From Candidatus Rifleibacteriota bacterium (lineage in GTDB: Bacteria > Muiribacteriota > Ozemobacteria > Ozemobacterales > Ozemobacteraceae): 64,000 bases of DNA. Position numbers and translations under genes: made by a program. The stretch is taken from positions 28,799-92,798 of the forward strand of contig JAAYNI010000096.1 in assembly GCA_012520995.1 (NCBI GenBank). Reading direction: 5' to 3'. Numbering within the stretch: position 1 is the first letter of the stretch; each line of letters starts with the position of its first letter. Shown piece by piece: positions 36,118 through 46,148 of the stretch. A model generated the notes under the pieces. It did not search any database, was not told where the DNA came from, and saw only the letters and a program-made list of their open reading frames with translations.

Positions 36118-38313
36118 TTATATATTAGCTATATAGGCTTTTAGCTTGACAATTCTATCCTCGGTATCAATACCATCCTCGTTTTGGGTAATTGCAAGTG
36201 TATTGACTATGCTATCGTCAGTAATGCTATGAATTACATACGAATCATTTTCGCAAACGATATAAACATCCGAATATACAAGGCGTTGCCCTAACGAATC
36301 TTTAGACAGATGAGCATCATCTGATTCTTTAAGGTATGGCATATATGTGTTCTGAGAGCATTGGGTTTTGGTCTGCATGATTGAATACAGATATGGCTTA
36401 GAAGCAGACTCGCTATTACTAAGTTTTCCAAAACTACCTGGACGGAAAACAGGATATTTTACATAATAGTAATTCCACGGAAAAGTTCCGTTCGTCTCAC
36501 AAGCAGTAATATAATCGGAAATGATGCCGGACAAGATGGAATTAGTAAACGTGGCATTTGTACTAAGCAGTTTAATTAAAATATCTTTAGTCTTATCAAA
36601 GCCAATATTACCACTCTTGTGGAACAATTCATCCCAAGCAATCTGCAAGCTCTTTGAACCGAACTGGAAACGCCACAGGTTTCTTTCCTGCTGTCCATAT
36701 ATTCCTATAGTCATCAATGCACAATCAATTTTATCCAAATCACAATCAAACAACGAAGTAAATCTATCTGTGTAAGCAAGGTTATCAAGACCCACAATAC
36801 TAATTTGCCCCTTGAGCATCTTGTGATCTTCAAGTTCAAACAATGTTTGTGCTTGTTCAGGATGCTCAACAAGAAATGCTGCCTTTTCTTTTTCCTCTTG
36901 GATTTGATTAACATTGAAATTGTTTTCGATGCTATCATCAATCACTCCGGTAAGAATAATAGCATCGACTGCTTGAAGAATTGCAGGGATTCGGTTTCTA
37001 TCAAGTCTGTCGCTGACCTCATCTTCGGAGTTCTGAATCAAGTTATTGACAATTCGGATTCTTCTCGTGAAGTCATCATACGTCACATCGGCTTGGTGCT
37101 GCAGATAAACCGTAATTGCATACAGAAGAACAATACGATTTAAGGGGAACATACGAGTTCGTCCAGACTTGTCCGAATAGGAGTGGATGCAATCCTCAAA
37201 AATATCAATCTTGTTTTTAGAGTCCACAATAATCTTGCCCGTTGTATGTTCATTAGCCATAAAGGAGGCGAGAAACTCGGTCGGATTATCAAAATTAGGG
37301 ATGTTGCACCAACAATTAAAGAATGCTTCGAGCGTTTTTATATTATCAGGAGTGTTGTCGTCCTCCGCTGAAAAATACAGATTAAGTAAATCAAACACAT
37401 CACTACTATAACCTTGGGGTGATTCTCCGTTACGATAGCATATAATATCGCAAATAAACTTGAAGTATCGCAGGAACTCATCGTCGATAATGTTATCGTC
37501 TGCGGCATCGGAGCCACCGCTTCGATAATTCCATAACAAATCAGTCCAAGTCTTGTCTATGTTTCCGATTACTCTTTCGGCGTTCTTTTCTCCAGTCTTC
37601 TCATCAAGAACTCTGATCTCACGTTCCAATTCAGCCTTGAAGTGTTCAAAAAGCGTGAGAGGCTTTCCACGAGAGTTCATCTTAATATAAAGTTCATCTG
37701 TCAGTCCCATATCTTTGATAGGCAGGAAATAAAAAGTGATGGCGTTGTTTTTTAGTTGTTCCCAAATACTTGGCACTTCATAAAACTGTTCGTTAATGGA
37801 ATCCAACATAACCAGCATAGAACTGATAGTTGGGTCTTTTTTCCAATCCAAAGGGAACCACACTTGATTAACGATTTCCTCTGATATTTTTTCACTAAAC
37901 GACGGAGTGAATTTTACTAATTCGGCACAAAAATCTCTTGCGCTATACCTTGTTTCATAACTGAAGTTTTCAAGGAAGCTGTACTCATCCCACGAAATAT
38001 TCTCCTTCTTAGCTGCAAACCAATGCAACAAGAACAATGTGGTTAAACGCTGTTGTCCGTCTAACGGAGTCATTATGCCCTCATTATCAATATCTCCATA
38101 AACAAAGTCTAATGTAATTGGCTCATTAACGATAGCATCGTATAACGACCCAAGAAAACGCTTTCTCACTCTGCTAACATCAGAATCCAAGCGTCCCTGG
38201 GCATAATCTCGCTGAATACTCGGAATCTTAATTTCTTTGAGCTGTACATTTTCTTCTCCATCTACAAAGACAGTATCAAAAATGTCAATAAACGAATGAA
38301 GTGTAGTTCCCAT
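36118..38313 (-). CDS. DUF262 protein (ParB/Srx-like, GmrS-related)
   Basis: An intact 731-residue protein. The N-terminal DUF262 domain has IPSIQRDYAQG (30-40) and LDGQQRLTTLFLLHWF (84-99), the Arg/Asp-Gly-Gln-Gln-Arg motif of GmrS-type NTP-hydrolysing proteins. The rest is helical and I do not see a clear DUF1524 HNH motif. It may be the NTP-using partner of the neighbouring DUF262/DUF1524 protein or a separate effector. AGGAGGAAGCGTA stands before the ATG, and start and upstream stop overlap as TAATG, so it is translationally coupled. Confidence 0.82.
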   Translation of the reverse strand: MGTTLHSFIDIFDTVFVDGEENVQLKEIKIPSIQRDYAQGRLDSDVSRVRKRFLGSLYDAIVNEPITLDFVYGDIDNEGIMTPLDGQQRLTTLFLLHWFAAKKENISWDEYSFLENFSYETRYSARDFCAELVKFTPSFSEKISEEIVNQVWFPLDWKKDPTISSMLVMLDSINEQFYEVPSIWEQLKNNAITFYFLPIKDMGLTDELYIKMNSRGKPLTLFEHFKAELEREIRVLDEKTGEKNAERVIGNIDKTWTDLLWNYRSGGSDAADDNIIDDEFLRYFKFICDIICYRNGESPQGYSSDVFDLLNLYFSAEDDNTPDNIKTLEAFFNCWCNIPNFDNPTEFLASFMANEHTTGKIIVDSKNKIDIFEDCIHSYSDKSGRTRMFPLNRIVLLYAITVYLQHQADVTYDDFTRRIRIVNNLIQNSEDEVSDRLDRNRIPAILQAVDAIILTGVIDDSIENNFNVNQIQEEKEKAAFLVEHPEQAQTLFELEDHKMLKGQISIVGLDNLAYTDRFTSLFDCDLDKIDCALMTIGIYGQQERNLWRFQFGSKSLQIAWDELFHKSGNIGFDKTKDILIKLLSTNATFTNSILSGIISDYITACETNGTFPWNYYYVKYPVFRPGSFGKLSNSESASKPYLYSIMQTKTQCSQNTYMPYLKESDDAHLSKDSLGQRLVYSDVYIVCENDSYVIHSITDDSIVNTLAITQNEDGIDTEDRIVKLKAYIANI

Positions 38314-40031
38314 TACGCTTCCTCCTTCTCTAAGATGATAGGCTCTAAGTAACCTTCCAAAACCTTGTTGATTTCGTTGACATAGGCGATACGGTCTGGC
38401 TGACCCCAAAAATGCAGGTCATTATTTTCCGACGGAGTATAGTATTTCAAGAACACCATTTTGGTGCAAAAAGGTATATACTGACCGTTTCTGTCCATTT
38501 CAATGATTTTGTTTCGCTTAACGTCAAAGGTTGAGTTATTAAGTGCCGCATTATCTGCAGTATTCAATAGTGCAAGATTGGCTATAGAGTGTAGATATTC
38601 GTTGTTTCCTGAAACTGAAAGCAAGTCAAGAACCTTCTTTTTAATAGTCTCAAATTCGGTTCGTTCTAAACTCGCTTTATCAATGGCATCCTGCATTTCT
38701 TCAACCAATTCAATCTGTGTTTTATCAACGATTTTTACAGAAGGAATGTGGTACTCCAACCATTTTTTCCAAACTTCTTGTGTACGCATACCTTCAGACT
38801 GTTGGGCGTGAATGTGCTCCAAACTCCAAGTGTTTTTGTCACCCTTGCTATATTTGAACTTGTCAAATGGGAACCATTGTGTGTGTTCTCCGTTTTGACG
38901 AACCGATTCAACATTAAAGAGAAGGAGAAGCGTGCTGATGCGTTTATATTCCAACGGCTTATCATAACTCAAGTCGGCATAATTGCCGGAGATAGATACG
39001 CTCTCCTTAATGAGTTCGTTGAGTTTTTCCTTGAACTTATTCTTGGTCTTGTCTCTCGACAAATCAAAAATACTCTGCAGCGTGTACTTACTACTGTTTA
39101 ATGCAATAAGATACCCGATTTTGTGATACAACTCGTGATCCTCATACCAATCCTTCAAAATGAGGAATGTTTTTTGAATCCTTCTCCAGATATTATCTAA
39201 CTTTTCGTTTTGGTGTCTCATTTCATCAAATCGGAAGAAAGTATAGTATTTTTCACGATTTGTTTCTTGCTTGCCAGAAATCAAATCCAGCACAAGGTCA
39301 ATGCGAGTTTGATAACTATTTTTGATGTTGTTCGTCAAAAAATACCACAGAGAATCATTATGAAGAGCTCTCTCAATATTGTCCCATTGAAGCGAGATTT
39401 CGTCCTGTTTCTTTCTGTCGATATCCTCTTCGTTATCACGACTAAGAAACATAGCCTTTACAAGTTCTGCACTTGTAAGAGGAATTTTTCCGATATTGAG
39501 ACGAGTAAAGAGACTGATAGAGTCCTGGGAACTATCCACCTCATACCAAATGATTTTTACATACTTGACCAAGAAACCATAAATATCATCAGCTACTACA
39601 ACGTCATCCTCGTGGCTAACAAACCATTCATCAATAGTTTTATAGGCGTGATAAATATGATAGAAGTCAATATTCGTATAAGCAAGATCTTCGCATATAT
39701 CATCTAAAAACTCTGCAGAAGACGTGCGAATTTGGTATGTCAAAGAAAAACCAATTTTTATTTTAGGCTTGTATTCTTTTTGTATGTACTTGAGGAGTAT
39801 ATAAAGCGTGGTTAATCGTTGTTGCCCGTCGATAAGTTCATATCTTTCACCATCATTCTTCAGAACAATAGGCTAGAGACAATAGTTTTTATTCCCATTG
39901 GAATATATGTCGTCTAACAATCTTGTAACTTCTTCCTTACCCCATCTATAACCTCTCTGATAGGAGGGTACATAGAAATTTCCCTTTATACTACCTACAA
40001 GTTTAGTATCGAGAATAATATCATTATTCAT
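38313..40031 (-). pseudogene. GmrSD-like DUF262/DUF1524 gene with in-frame TAG
   Basis: The frame runs from an ATG at 40031 through [17 protein letters not shown] (20-36), a TAG at 39873-39875 (codon 53), then PIVLKNDGERYELIDGQQRLTT. The C-terminal DUF1524 part has WSLEHIHAQ and SIANLALLNTADNAALNN...DVKRNKI, an HNH-type nuclease pattern. GmrSD enzymes cleave glucosylated or otherwise modified phage DNA. CAG to TAG would make the stop. The part after the TAG could restart at a TTG (39743), but that would miss DGQQR. It overlaps both neighbours as TAATG. Confidence 0.82.
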
Positions 40032-40453
40032 TACACCTTTTCTCCTTCGTCTATTTCTTTTAATCGTTCAAGCCACTTTCGGATACTGCCATCTTTGAAA
40101 AAGCCAAGCAACACACCGTCGCAAAAGCGTTCTGCTCGGACAGCACCCATAATTAAAGCCATTACGCATTGAGCACCCAGCTTGGATACATCCGCTTCAC
40201 TCATAGATTTGCTACCCAATTCAAGTCCGTTTCGCTTCAAAATATCACCGTAACGTGTCAACTCAAAGTCGCTGTTGTTATCGTTGAACTCATACACATC
40301 GTCGATGAAGTGGTGAACCATTTCGGAGTAATTTACAAAAGGCATCTGAATAGGATGCTCCAGCGTTCCATCATTTTTGTTGTCTATAATCCAAGTTCAA
40401 ATGTCGTCACCTTGAATTTGGATAAGATATTTTGTTAAAGGTTCAAACGTCAT
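40031..40453 (-). pseudogene. DUF6508-type gene with in-frame TGA
   Basis: The ATG at 40453 has a strong GGAGAATACAA before it. The protein reads MTFEPLTKYLIQIQGDDI, then TGA at 40397-40399 (codon 19), then TWIIDNKNDGTLEHPIQMPFVNYSE and the C-terminal LGSKSMSEADVSKLGAQ...GAVRAERFCDGVLLGFF...WLERLKEID. The last part matches what I recall of DUF6508, a small domain of unknown function common in gut Firmicutes. GGA to TGA would explain the stop. Restart at the ATG at 40345 would give 104 residues with most of the domain. Confidence 0.7.
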
Positions 40454-40473
40454 TTGTATTCTCCTTAACTTAA

Positions 40474-40578
40474 CTACTTTGCATACTTTTTGAAGTTTTC
40501 AGCTTGCTCCATTACTCTCTCAAATACTTCCTCGTCCCATTCACACAGGTGGAGATAACTCACTCCCATTTCATTATA
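40474..40578 (-). pseudogene. C-terminal fragment of an unknown gene
   Basis: Just upstream of the DUF6508 gene the minus strand reads YNEMGVSYLHLCEWDEEVFE and RVMEQAENFKKYAK then TAG. It has no ribosome site and stops making sense at the IS605-like end at 40581. It looks like the tail of the next gene of the cassette, cut off at the island edge. Confidence 0.4.
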
Positions 40579-40580
40579 TA

Positions 40581-40630
40581 CCCACAGCCATAAGCTGTGG
40601 GAGCTGACCCGTTCACGACGAGTCGACGTT
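40581..40630 (+). mobile_element. IS200/IS605-like end hairpin
   Basis: CCCACAGC-CATAA-GCTGTGGG is a perfect 8-bp hairpin, followed by GAGCTGACCCGTTCACGACG. This composition is like the right ends of IS200/IS605 and TnpB elements, where the end hairpin also forms part of the guide RNA. No tnpA or tnpB is present. It stands at the right edge of the island, where the cut gene ends. The rest of the gap 40454-40785 has only the promoter at 40718. Confidence 0.45.
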
Positions 40631-40717
40631 TAAGGGGGAGAATTTTTTTTATTTTTGTTTTTAGGGATAATTGCCGATAGAGAAGATGAGAATTTTTATC
40701 TGAAAGCTGTCACGCCA

Positions 40718-40747
40718 TTGACAATCATTCGACAATTAAGTGATAAT
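40718..40747 (+). promoter_or_regulatory. sigma-70 type promoter for the large lipoprotein
   Basis: TTGACA (40718-40723) and GATAAT (40742-40747) are separated by 18 bases, 39 bases before the ATG at 40786. AGGGGA near 40771 is the ribosome site. Confidence 0.6.
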
Positions 40748-40785
40748 AGGCTGGAAGAGAAATATACATTAGGGGATTTAAGTAA

Positions 40786-43700
40786 ATGTTTTCCAATTAT
40801 AGAAGAGACCTGAGTTTGTTTTTATTTTTCCTCTCCTTGGTAGGCCTGACTTTATTTTATGGTTGCGGCGCCGGAGATACGAAAGTGGATCCCTTGCCTG
40901 AAACCCTCTATATGGTATCTGGCAGAGTTGAAGTGGAAGACGGCATTAGAGCTTCCATAGGCTTAGACTTGAACCCATCTGTAAAGGTATGGCTTGAAGA
41001 TGGCACTGTGGCAAAGCGTTCCGTCAATCCTAATGGAGCTTTTTCAATTGGCAACCTGACACCTGGAAAACAGTATGTTGTAGTTGCCGAATATACGGAT
41101 CTTGCTGGCAAAATTTATAAAACCAGAATGAAGGATATCGCTCAATTAACCGAAAATAATCCCCAGGTTGAAGTAGCGCCCATTAAAATAACTCGTAAAG
41201 ATGAATGCACCGCTTATGTTGAAGGCGTTTTGAAAAATGAAAGTGGAATACCTGTCGCCAATCAGACCGTAAGCCTTTGGGGTGAAAAAGTTCTGACGGA
41301 CGATAATGGTCATTTTACAACTCCCCTCATGCCTAAAAACACAGATGGAGGCTGGGAAGTTCATGTCCCTGCCAGAAACGGATTCCAGCAAACGGCTTTT
41401 TCTCTTAAATTTGAAGAAAAACCTCAGACTATAGAATTGGCTCTTGCAACTATAGACTCTCCTAATAGAGGTCCCATCGTTACTTTGGATTGTGACAGAC
41501 GTGAATCCAGACCAGGCGGCACTATGAGGCTTACAGCAACCGCTCAGGATCCTGACGGCATAGAAGAGCTTCAGAATCTTCGCAAAGAGATAGAATATAC
41601 TTGGAGGGCTACGTCTGGAGTTTTTCAAATAAATGGCGAAGAAAAAAACTCTCCGCTTGTAACTACAAGCAGAAACGTTGTTTGGCAGGCGCCTTCTACT
41701 CTTTATTCTGAGGCAACTCAGACTATTTCTGTTTCCGTTAAGGATAAAGGCGGTCTTGTTGCTAAAGCTTCTGTAGGTATTAATGTTACAGCCTCTCCTG
41801 CTCAGCAGAACAATCCTCCTTATATCATTTATGATCTTTGCGAAATTCCCGCTTCAATGTATGCGAATGAGTTTTATAAGTTTAAATTTGTCGGAGCTGA
41901 CTCTGATTGGAATAGCCCTAATGATACAGGCAAGTTTCTTAAATACTATGTTAAAGTTTTTGATGAAAACAACAACCAGGTTGGACGCTTCTATGAGAAG
42001 AATGAAGCAGAGAGCAAATACGACAATGCGAATATAACCGGAGGGTTTACTCAAACTCAACTTGGCGAAGAATGCGTGCTCTATTGGCGCTGGCCCTTGA
42101 ATGCAGACTCAGATACATCAATATTTCCGCAGAATGTAAGGATTCAGGTGGATGTGTATGACGAGTTTACCAAGGATTATACCAAGCCTAATAATCCTCA
42201 AACATTTGACTCTGTAGTAGCAGATGAGATGTCTAATACGCCGCCGTATGTGACACAATATCAGGTGGACGGCACAGCTAAAACCCTTTCGGCTCCTCTT
42301 CTGCCTTTTGCAGGTGTCGACACTTCTATGACTCTGAGAGCCAATACGGAAGTAGAGTTTAAAATTACAACTGCCGATGCTTCGCCTTATGACTTGATCA
42401 GCCAGAAGTGGCTTACTCAGCAGGAACTTGATACCATGGCGAAGAATCATCCTCTCTTCAGCTATATTGATCCTGATGCCAAAGTAAATCTTAGGCTTCA
42501 AGAGCCTATGAGCACAGACACTATTAAATTCACTGTAGGGGCTTGGCAGCAAGATACCAAAGGCGACGCTTACTTGGCTCTTGAACTTAAAGATAACCGC
42601 GGAGCTATTCAAACCTACGTGTTCCTCTTTAAAGTTGAGAAAAATCCCGGTTTAGATCCGCGGATGTATCCTGTTATGAATATTCTCAAACCTGTCGAAC
42701 TGGCGGAAAATCCAGGTTCTATGCCAATTTATAAAATTGGTTCGGAATTGACTTTCGGCGGTGAAGGCAGCTATTGGGATCCTGTTCAGCGCAGAAGAGT
42801 TGACGTTTTGCCGAAAAACTTTGAATGGCGTCTTGAACGCTTCAACTCGGAAGATGTTTGGGAAGTCTTCCCTGCTAAAATGTCAGACGAACCTGAAACC
42901 GTTTCCGGTTATGAGTTCACACAGAAATTTGAATATTCAGGAAGATACAGAATTTCTCTGAAGGGCTACAGCAACTTGGGTTATTATAATACCCCCCTTG
43001 TCCAAGAAGAGTTCTTTATCAACTCTGAGCCTGTTGTGGCACTTGCTGAATTTAATCCTGTTTCCTTCTTGGATAGCCCTAAATACTTCTATCTTGGCGA
43101 AAGTCCCTCTGTTAGAGTTGTAATAACAGATGTGGATCAAAACCTTGCTCTGCCTTCCGGAGAGCCTTGGGTGCCAGAAGATTTGAAGGCTGCTCTTGAG
43201 ATTAAATACGGAAACAGAAAAGAGACTCGTCAGATACTTTCAGGCTCTCATCCTTATATCGTAAACATACCTTTGGATATGGACGGAGCTGCTCCTGAGG
43301 AGGCTCTCAACCCAGGAAAGTATACGTTTGAAATAACGGTTTATGACGCACTTGGAGATGCTTCTGAGCTTGGAAAGCTTGACTTCGAAATATTAGCCCA
43401 TCCGACGGCAACTATGGTAAGTCCTGCTGAAGGTTCACGTGCTGTCATGGATAAACCCTTTGCAGCTGCAATAAATGTGACAGGCGTTCCGGAAGAGCTT
43501 ATGGCCGAATTGGATACTCATATCGAATGGAGGCTTAACGACACTCTATTGCCTTATAAAGCAAAAAGCTTTGCATACGATAAGGCCCAGAATGTTCCTG
43601 GTATTCAGAGAGGTGAAAATACTCTTGTGGCTTCTTTTGCTTACAACGGAACAGACGAAATTGTTTCCACTGTTGACTTCATATATAACGATGGACCCAA

Positions 43701-46008
43701 GAATGCTGTTGTGCAAATGACTCCTCCAAATAATGATTCTATATATGTAACTACTGAGATCATATTTGAAGTAGACGCCAATCAGCTTTCTTTTGCAACC
43801 GACGCTCTGAAGAATACGGCTAAATACAGTTGGAAAGATGTAACTGCCAGTGATCCTGACCATCAGTTCTCGCTAGGCACATTGCCCAGACAGAAGTATA
43901 CCTACAGTAAAGAACATGCCGGTCACAGGACTGTAAGGTTTACTGTAGAGGATGATGACGGTCTTAAAGCGACAAAAGACATAAGCTTTGATATTCACAT
44001 TACTCACGATCCGCCTGTATTTACTATGGCTAATATAGAATCTCCTGCAAATGACGCATTATTCAATGCAGAAGCCGGTGTTGTCTTTAAACTTTATACT
44101 GATAAATTGCCTGAGTTTGCCTTCGCTCACCACATGCAAACAGCTACTTGGGAATTCAAAGATGTTACTGCTCAGCTTATGCAAGATCAATTCGTTGTGG
44201 CAAACGGCAATTTCCAAGGCGTTCCTGCGACTAATGACCTCGCTAAAGTATATATGGGCTATGGAAGTGACAAGCTTGGAACAAGGAAAATCAAAGCTAC
44301 TGTTAACGACAATGACCCTGTGCAAGCTGAATCCACTTCAGTGCAGTTTGACATTCATATAAACGTGAATCCGACTATAAAGCTGAATGGTATGAGTTCG
44401 GCTGGTGTGCCTATGACATCAGCTCCTGGAACCCGCTTTGATCATAATACAGCTATAACCTTCCATTATACTGCTGCTGATGCGGATCCTAATGATGAAT
44501 TGATAGTCAGGCTCAAGAATGCTGATACGGATTATGTGTATGGTTCGTCTGCTTCTCTTGTTACAACTGCTCATACGGGACGTTTGGTTATCAATTCCTT
44601 CCCGGCTGGCCCTGCTAAAGTAGTGATGGAAGTTGTGGATTCCCGCAATGTTATTGTTCAGTCTTCAGAAACACTTGAACTTTTGGTGAATTCCTTGCCG
44701 GTTGTTAATGAGCCTACTATAAGCGTTAGCTCTCTTGGCGGAGTTCTGAGACCTACGGTTGCGGATCATCCTCAAATATTTATAAGTCCTGGCGTTCAGG
44801 CGATTTTGGATTTCAATGCTACCGCTCTTAATGGAGTTGGGCAGAATTTGAACGGCAATCAGTTGTTCTGGAAATTTGGTGCTCTTAGCAAGCCTGGCAA
44901 CTCAATAACTGCGACTCTCGCACCTGGCAAATACAACATAGGTATAAATGCCTATGACAATATTCTTGCCGCATCAGAAGGCTGGCCTGTCAATCCTTCT
45001 TCTGATGTTTCTGAAACTGATTATAGAAACGCCGCTCTTCAGCCTTATAATGACCAAGAGACTCCCAATATGTTGAAGTCCAAGTCTTCTTATGCAACCA
45101 AGGCTTTCTATGTCATGAGTATGGCAAAGGATGCTTCGGCTGGTATGACTGGTGCGAAATTGTTGCATGTTGAAGGTCAGCATGTTTATATTGCAAACAA
45201 TCGGGAAATCAAAGTGTTTACGCTTCAAGGCAATAACCTGACACCTGTGACAACAAAGTTTAAGACCTGCGATATAGGCACAACAAATGGTAATATTATA
45301 GGTCTTGCTCATTATTCCAGCGGAGTTCCTGTAGTTCTGACAGATGCGAACAGACTTGTTCATTTCTATGATGATAGTGCTACTCCGGACGTTGCGGTTG
45401 CTCAGGTTACTTCTCTTGGGGGCACCTACAGTTTCTTGCAGAAGAGAGGCAACTACTTGCTTGTATTCGCTTCTAATGGCTCAGCTGTAGAATATGGTCC
45501 AGATGCGGTTGCGAACCCTGAAAAACAGCCAATGGTTCTCAGAAATACCTATCCTGCTCCTCAGGTAGATGGCATGTCTGCAACTTTCAATTCATTTGAT
45601 GTCTACGAAAGTTCCGGTTCGATACTTGATGGTATCTACGGTATAACAAGCACAAATCGTATTTTGCGCTTTAATACGGATGACATGACACCTCAAGTAT
45701 TCGTAGCTGATTCTACGGCTCCTGCAGGAGCGAGCTCTGTGGCTCTGATTGATGGAACCAAGATCTTTGCTGCTAACGGAAGTAATGTTGCTATGTTTGA
45801 TAATTCGCCTAGCAATCCTATGACTGCAAGGAGAATATTCGCATCAGCTTTGCCAGGCGTATCGACAATTATCGATATGAAAACTGTCGGACAAGGAAGG
45901 ATTATGCTTCTGACTAATGCCAACGGCACTGTTCACTTCCTTGATATAGGCGCTAATACATGGCCTGAATATAACTCCGTAAGCGACATGATCTGGGAGA
46001 AAAAATAA
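40786..46008 (+). CDS. large multidomain surface lipoprotein (1740 aa)
   Basis: The leader FLFFLSLVGLTLFYGC ends at Cys27, so lipid anchoring is likely although the lipobox (FYGC) is not ideal. Two carboxypeptidase-regulatory-like beta folds come first (about 42-120 and 144-220: SGRVEVEDG..., EGVLKNESGIPVANQTVSLWG). They are followed by a series of Ig/PKD-like domains with GPIVTLDCDRRESRPGG, DPDGIEELQN, SVKDKGGLVAKAS and FTVEDDDGLKATKDISFDIHI. The last 300 residues (about 1440-1740) are Gly/Asn-rich with repeating short strands (HVYIANNREIKVFTL), perhaps a beta-propeller. It is probably an adhesin or surface-structure protein; the ligand is unknown. It is a single gene with its own promoter and terminator. 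Confidence 0.8.
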   Translation: MFSNYRRDLSLFLFFLSLVGLTLFYGCGAGDTKVDPLPETLYMVSGRVEVEDGIRASIGLDLNPSVKVWLEDGTVAKRSVNPNGAFSIGNLTPGKQYVVVAEYTDLAGKIYKTRMKDIAQLTENNPQVEVAPIKITRKDECTAYVEGVLKNESGIPVANQTVSLWGEKVLTDDNGHFTTPLMPKNTDGGWEVHVPARNGFQQTAFSLKFEEKPQTIELALATIDSPNRGPIVTLDCDRRESRPGGTMRLTATAQDPDGIEELQNLRKEIEYTWRATSGVFQINGEEKNSPLVTTSRNVVWQAPSTLYSEATQTISVSVKDKGGLVAKASVGINVTASPAQQNNPPYIIYDLCEIPASMYANEFYKFKFVGADSDWNSPNDTGKFLKYYVKVFDENNNQVGRFYEKNEAESKYDNANITGGFTQTQLGEECVLYWRWPLNADSDTSIFPQNVRIQVDVYDEFTKDYTKPNNPQTFDSVVADEMSNTPPYVTQYQVDGTAKTLSAPLLPFAGVDTSMTLRANTEVEFKITTADASPYDLISQKWLTQQELDTMAKNHPLFSYIDPDAKVNLRLQEPMSTDTIKFTVGAWQQDTKGDAYLALELKDNRGAIQTYVFLFKVEKNPGLDPRMYPVMNILKPVELAENPGSMPIYKIGSELTFGGEGSYWDPVQRRRVDVLPKNFEWRLERFNSEDVWEVFPAKMSDEPETVSGYEFTQKFEYSGRYRISLKGYSNLGYYNTPLVQEEFFINSEPVVALAEFNPVSFLDSPKYFYLGESPSVRVVITDVDQNLALPSGEPWVPEDLKAALEIKYGNRKETRQILSGSHPYIVNIPLDMDGAAPEEALNPGKYTFEITVYDALGDASELGKLDFEILAHPTATMVSPAEGSRAVMDKPFAAAINVTGVPEELMAELDTHIEWRLNDTLLPYKAKSFAYDKAQNVPGIQRGENTLVASFAYNGTDEIVSTVDFIYNDGPKNAVVQMTPPNNDSIYVTTEIIFEVDANQLSFATDALKNTAKYSWKDVTASDPDHQFSLGTLPRQKYTYSKEHAGHRTVRFTVEDDDGLKATKDISFDIHITHDPPVFTMANIESPANDALFNAEAGVVFKLYTDKLPEFAFAHHMQTATWEFKDVTAQLMQDQFVVANGNFQGVPATNDLAKVYMGYGSDKLGTRKIKATVNDNDPVQAESTSVQFDIHINVNPTIKLNGMSSAGVPMTSAPGTRFDHNTAITFHYTAADADPNDELIVRLKNADTDYVYGSSASLVTTAHTGRLVINSFPAGPAKVVMEVVDSRNVIVQSSETLELLVNSLPVVNEPTISVSSLGGVLRPTVADHPQIFISPGVQAILDFNATALNGVGQNLNGNQLFWKFGALSKPGNSITATLAPGKYNIGINAYDNILAASEGWPVNPSSDVSETDYRNAALQPYNDQETPNMLKSKSSYATKAFYVMSMAKDASAGMTGAKLLHVEGQHVYIANNREIKVFTLQGNNLTPVTTKFKTCDIGTTNGNIIGLAHYSSGVPVVLTDANRLVHFYDDSATPDVAVAQVTSLGGTYSFLQKRGNYLLVFASNGSAVEYGPDAVANPEKQPMVLRNTYPAPQVDGMSATFNSFDVYESSGSILDGIYGITSTNRILRFNTDDMTPQVFVADSTAPAGASSVALIDGTKIFAANGSNVAMFDNSPSNPMTARRIFASALPGVSTIIDMKTVGQGRIMLLTNANGTVHFLDIGANTWPEYNSVSDMIWEKK

Positions 46009-46033
46009 TCCTGGATAGGCTAACGGCTTAAAT

Positions 46034-46071
46034 AGGGCGGGGACGCTTAATGGCGTTTCCGCCCTGTTTTT
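46034..46071 (+). terminator. rho-independent terminator after the lipoprotein gene
   Basis: AGGGCGGGGACGC pairs with GCGTTTCCGCCCT (two G-T pairs) and is followed by GTTTTTAT, 26 bases after the stop. Confidence 0.9.
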
Positions 46072-46148
46072 ATGTTTTGCTTTAAATAGCTTTATAATAA
46101 AGGATTCTAAGGCTTTACTTTTTGAAAAAACGATCGATTTTTATGAAT

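Noticed and set aside
32716..40453. Stop-codon recoding in the island
   Set aside because: TGA, TAG and TAA are all used as ordinary stops by intact genes here, and all three types occur among the nonsense codons, so one recoding rule cannot explain them.
44051..44362. Alternative frames inside the large lipoprotein gene
   Set aside because: Short shadow frames without ribosome sites inside a clearly coding 1740-residue frame.
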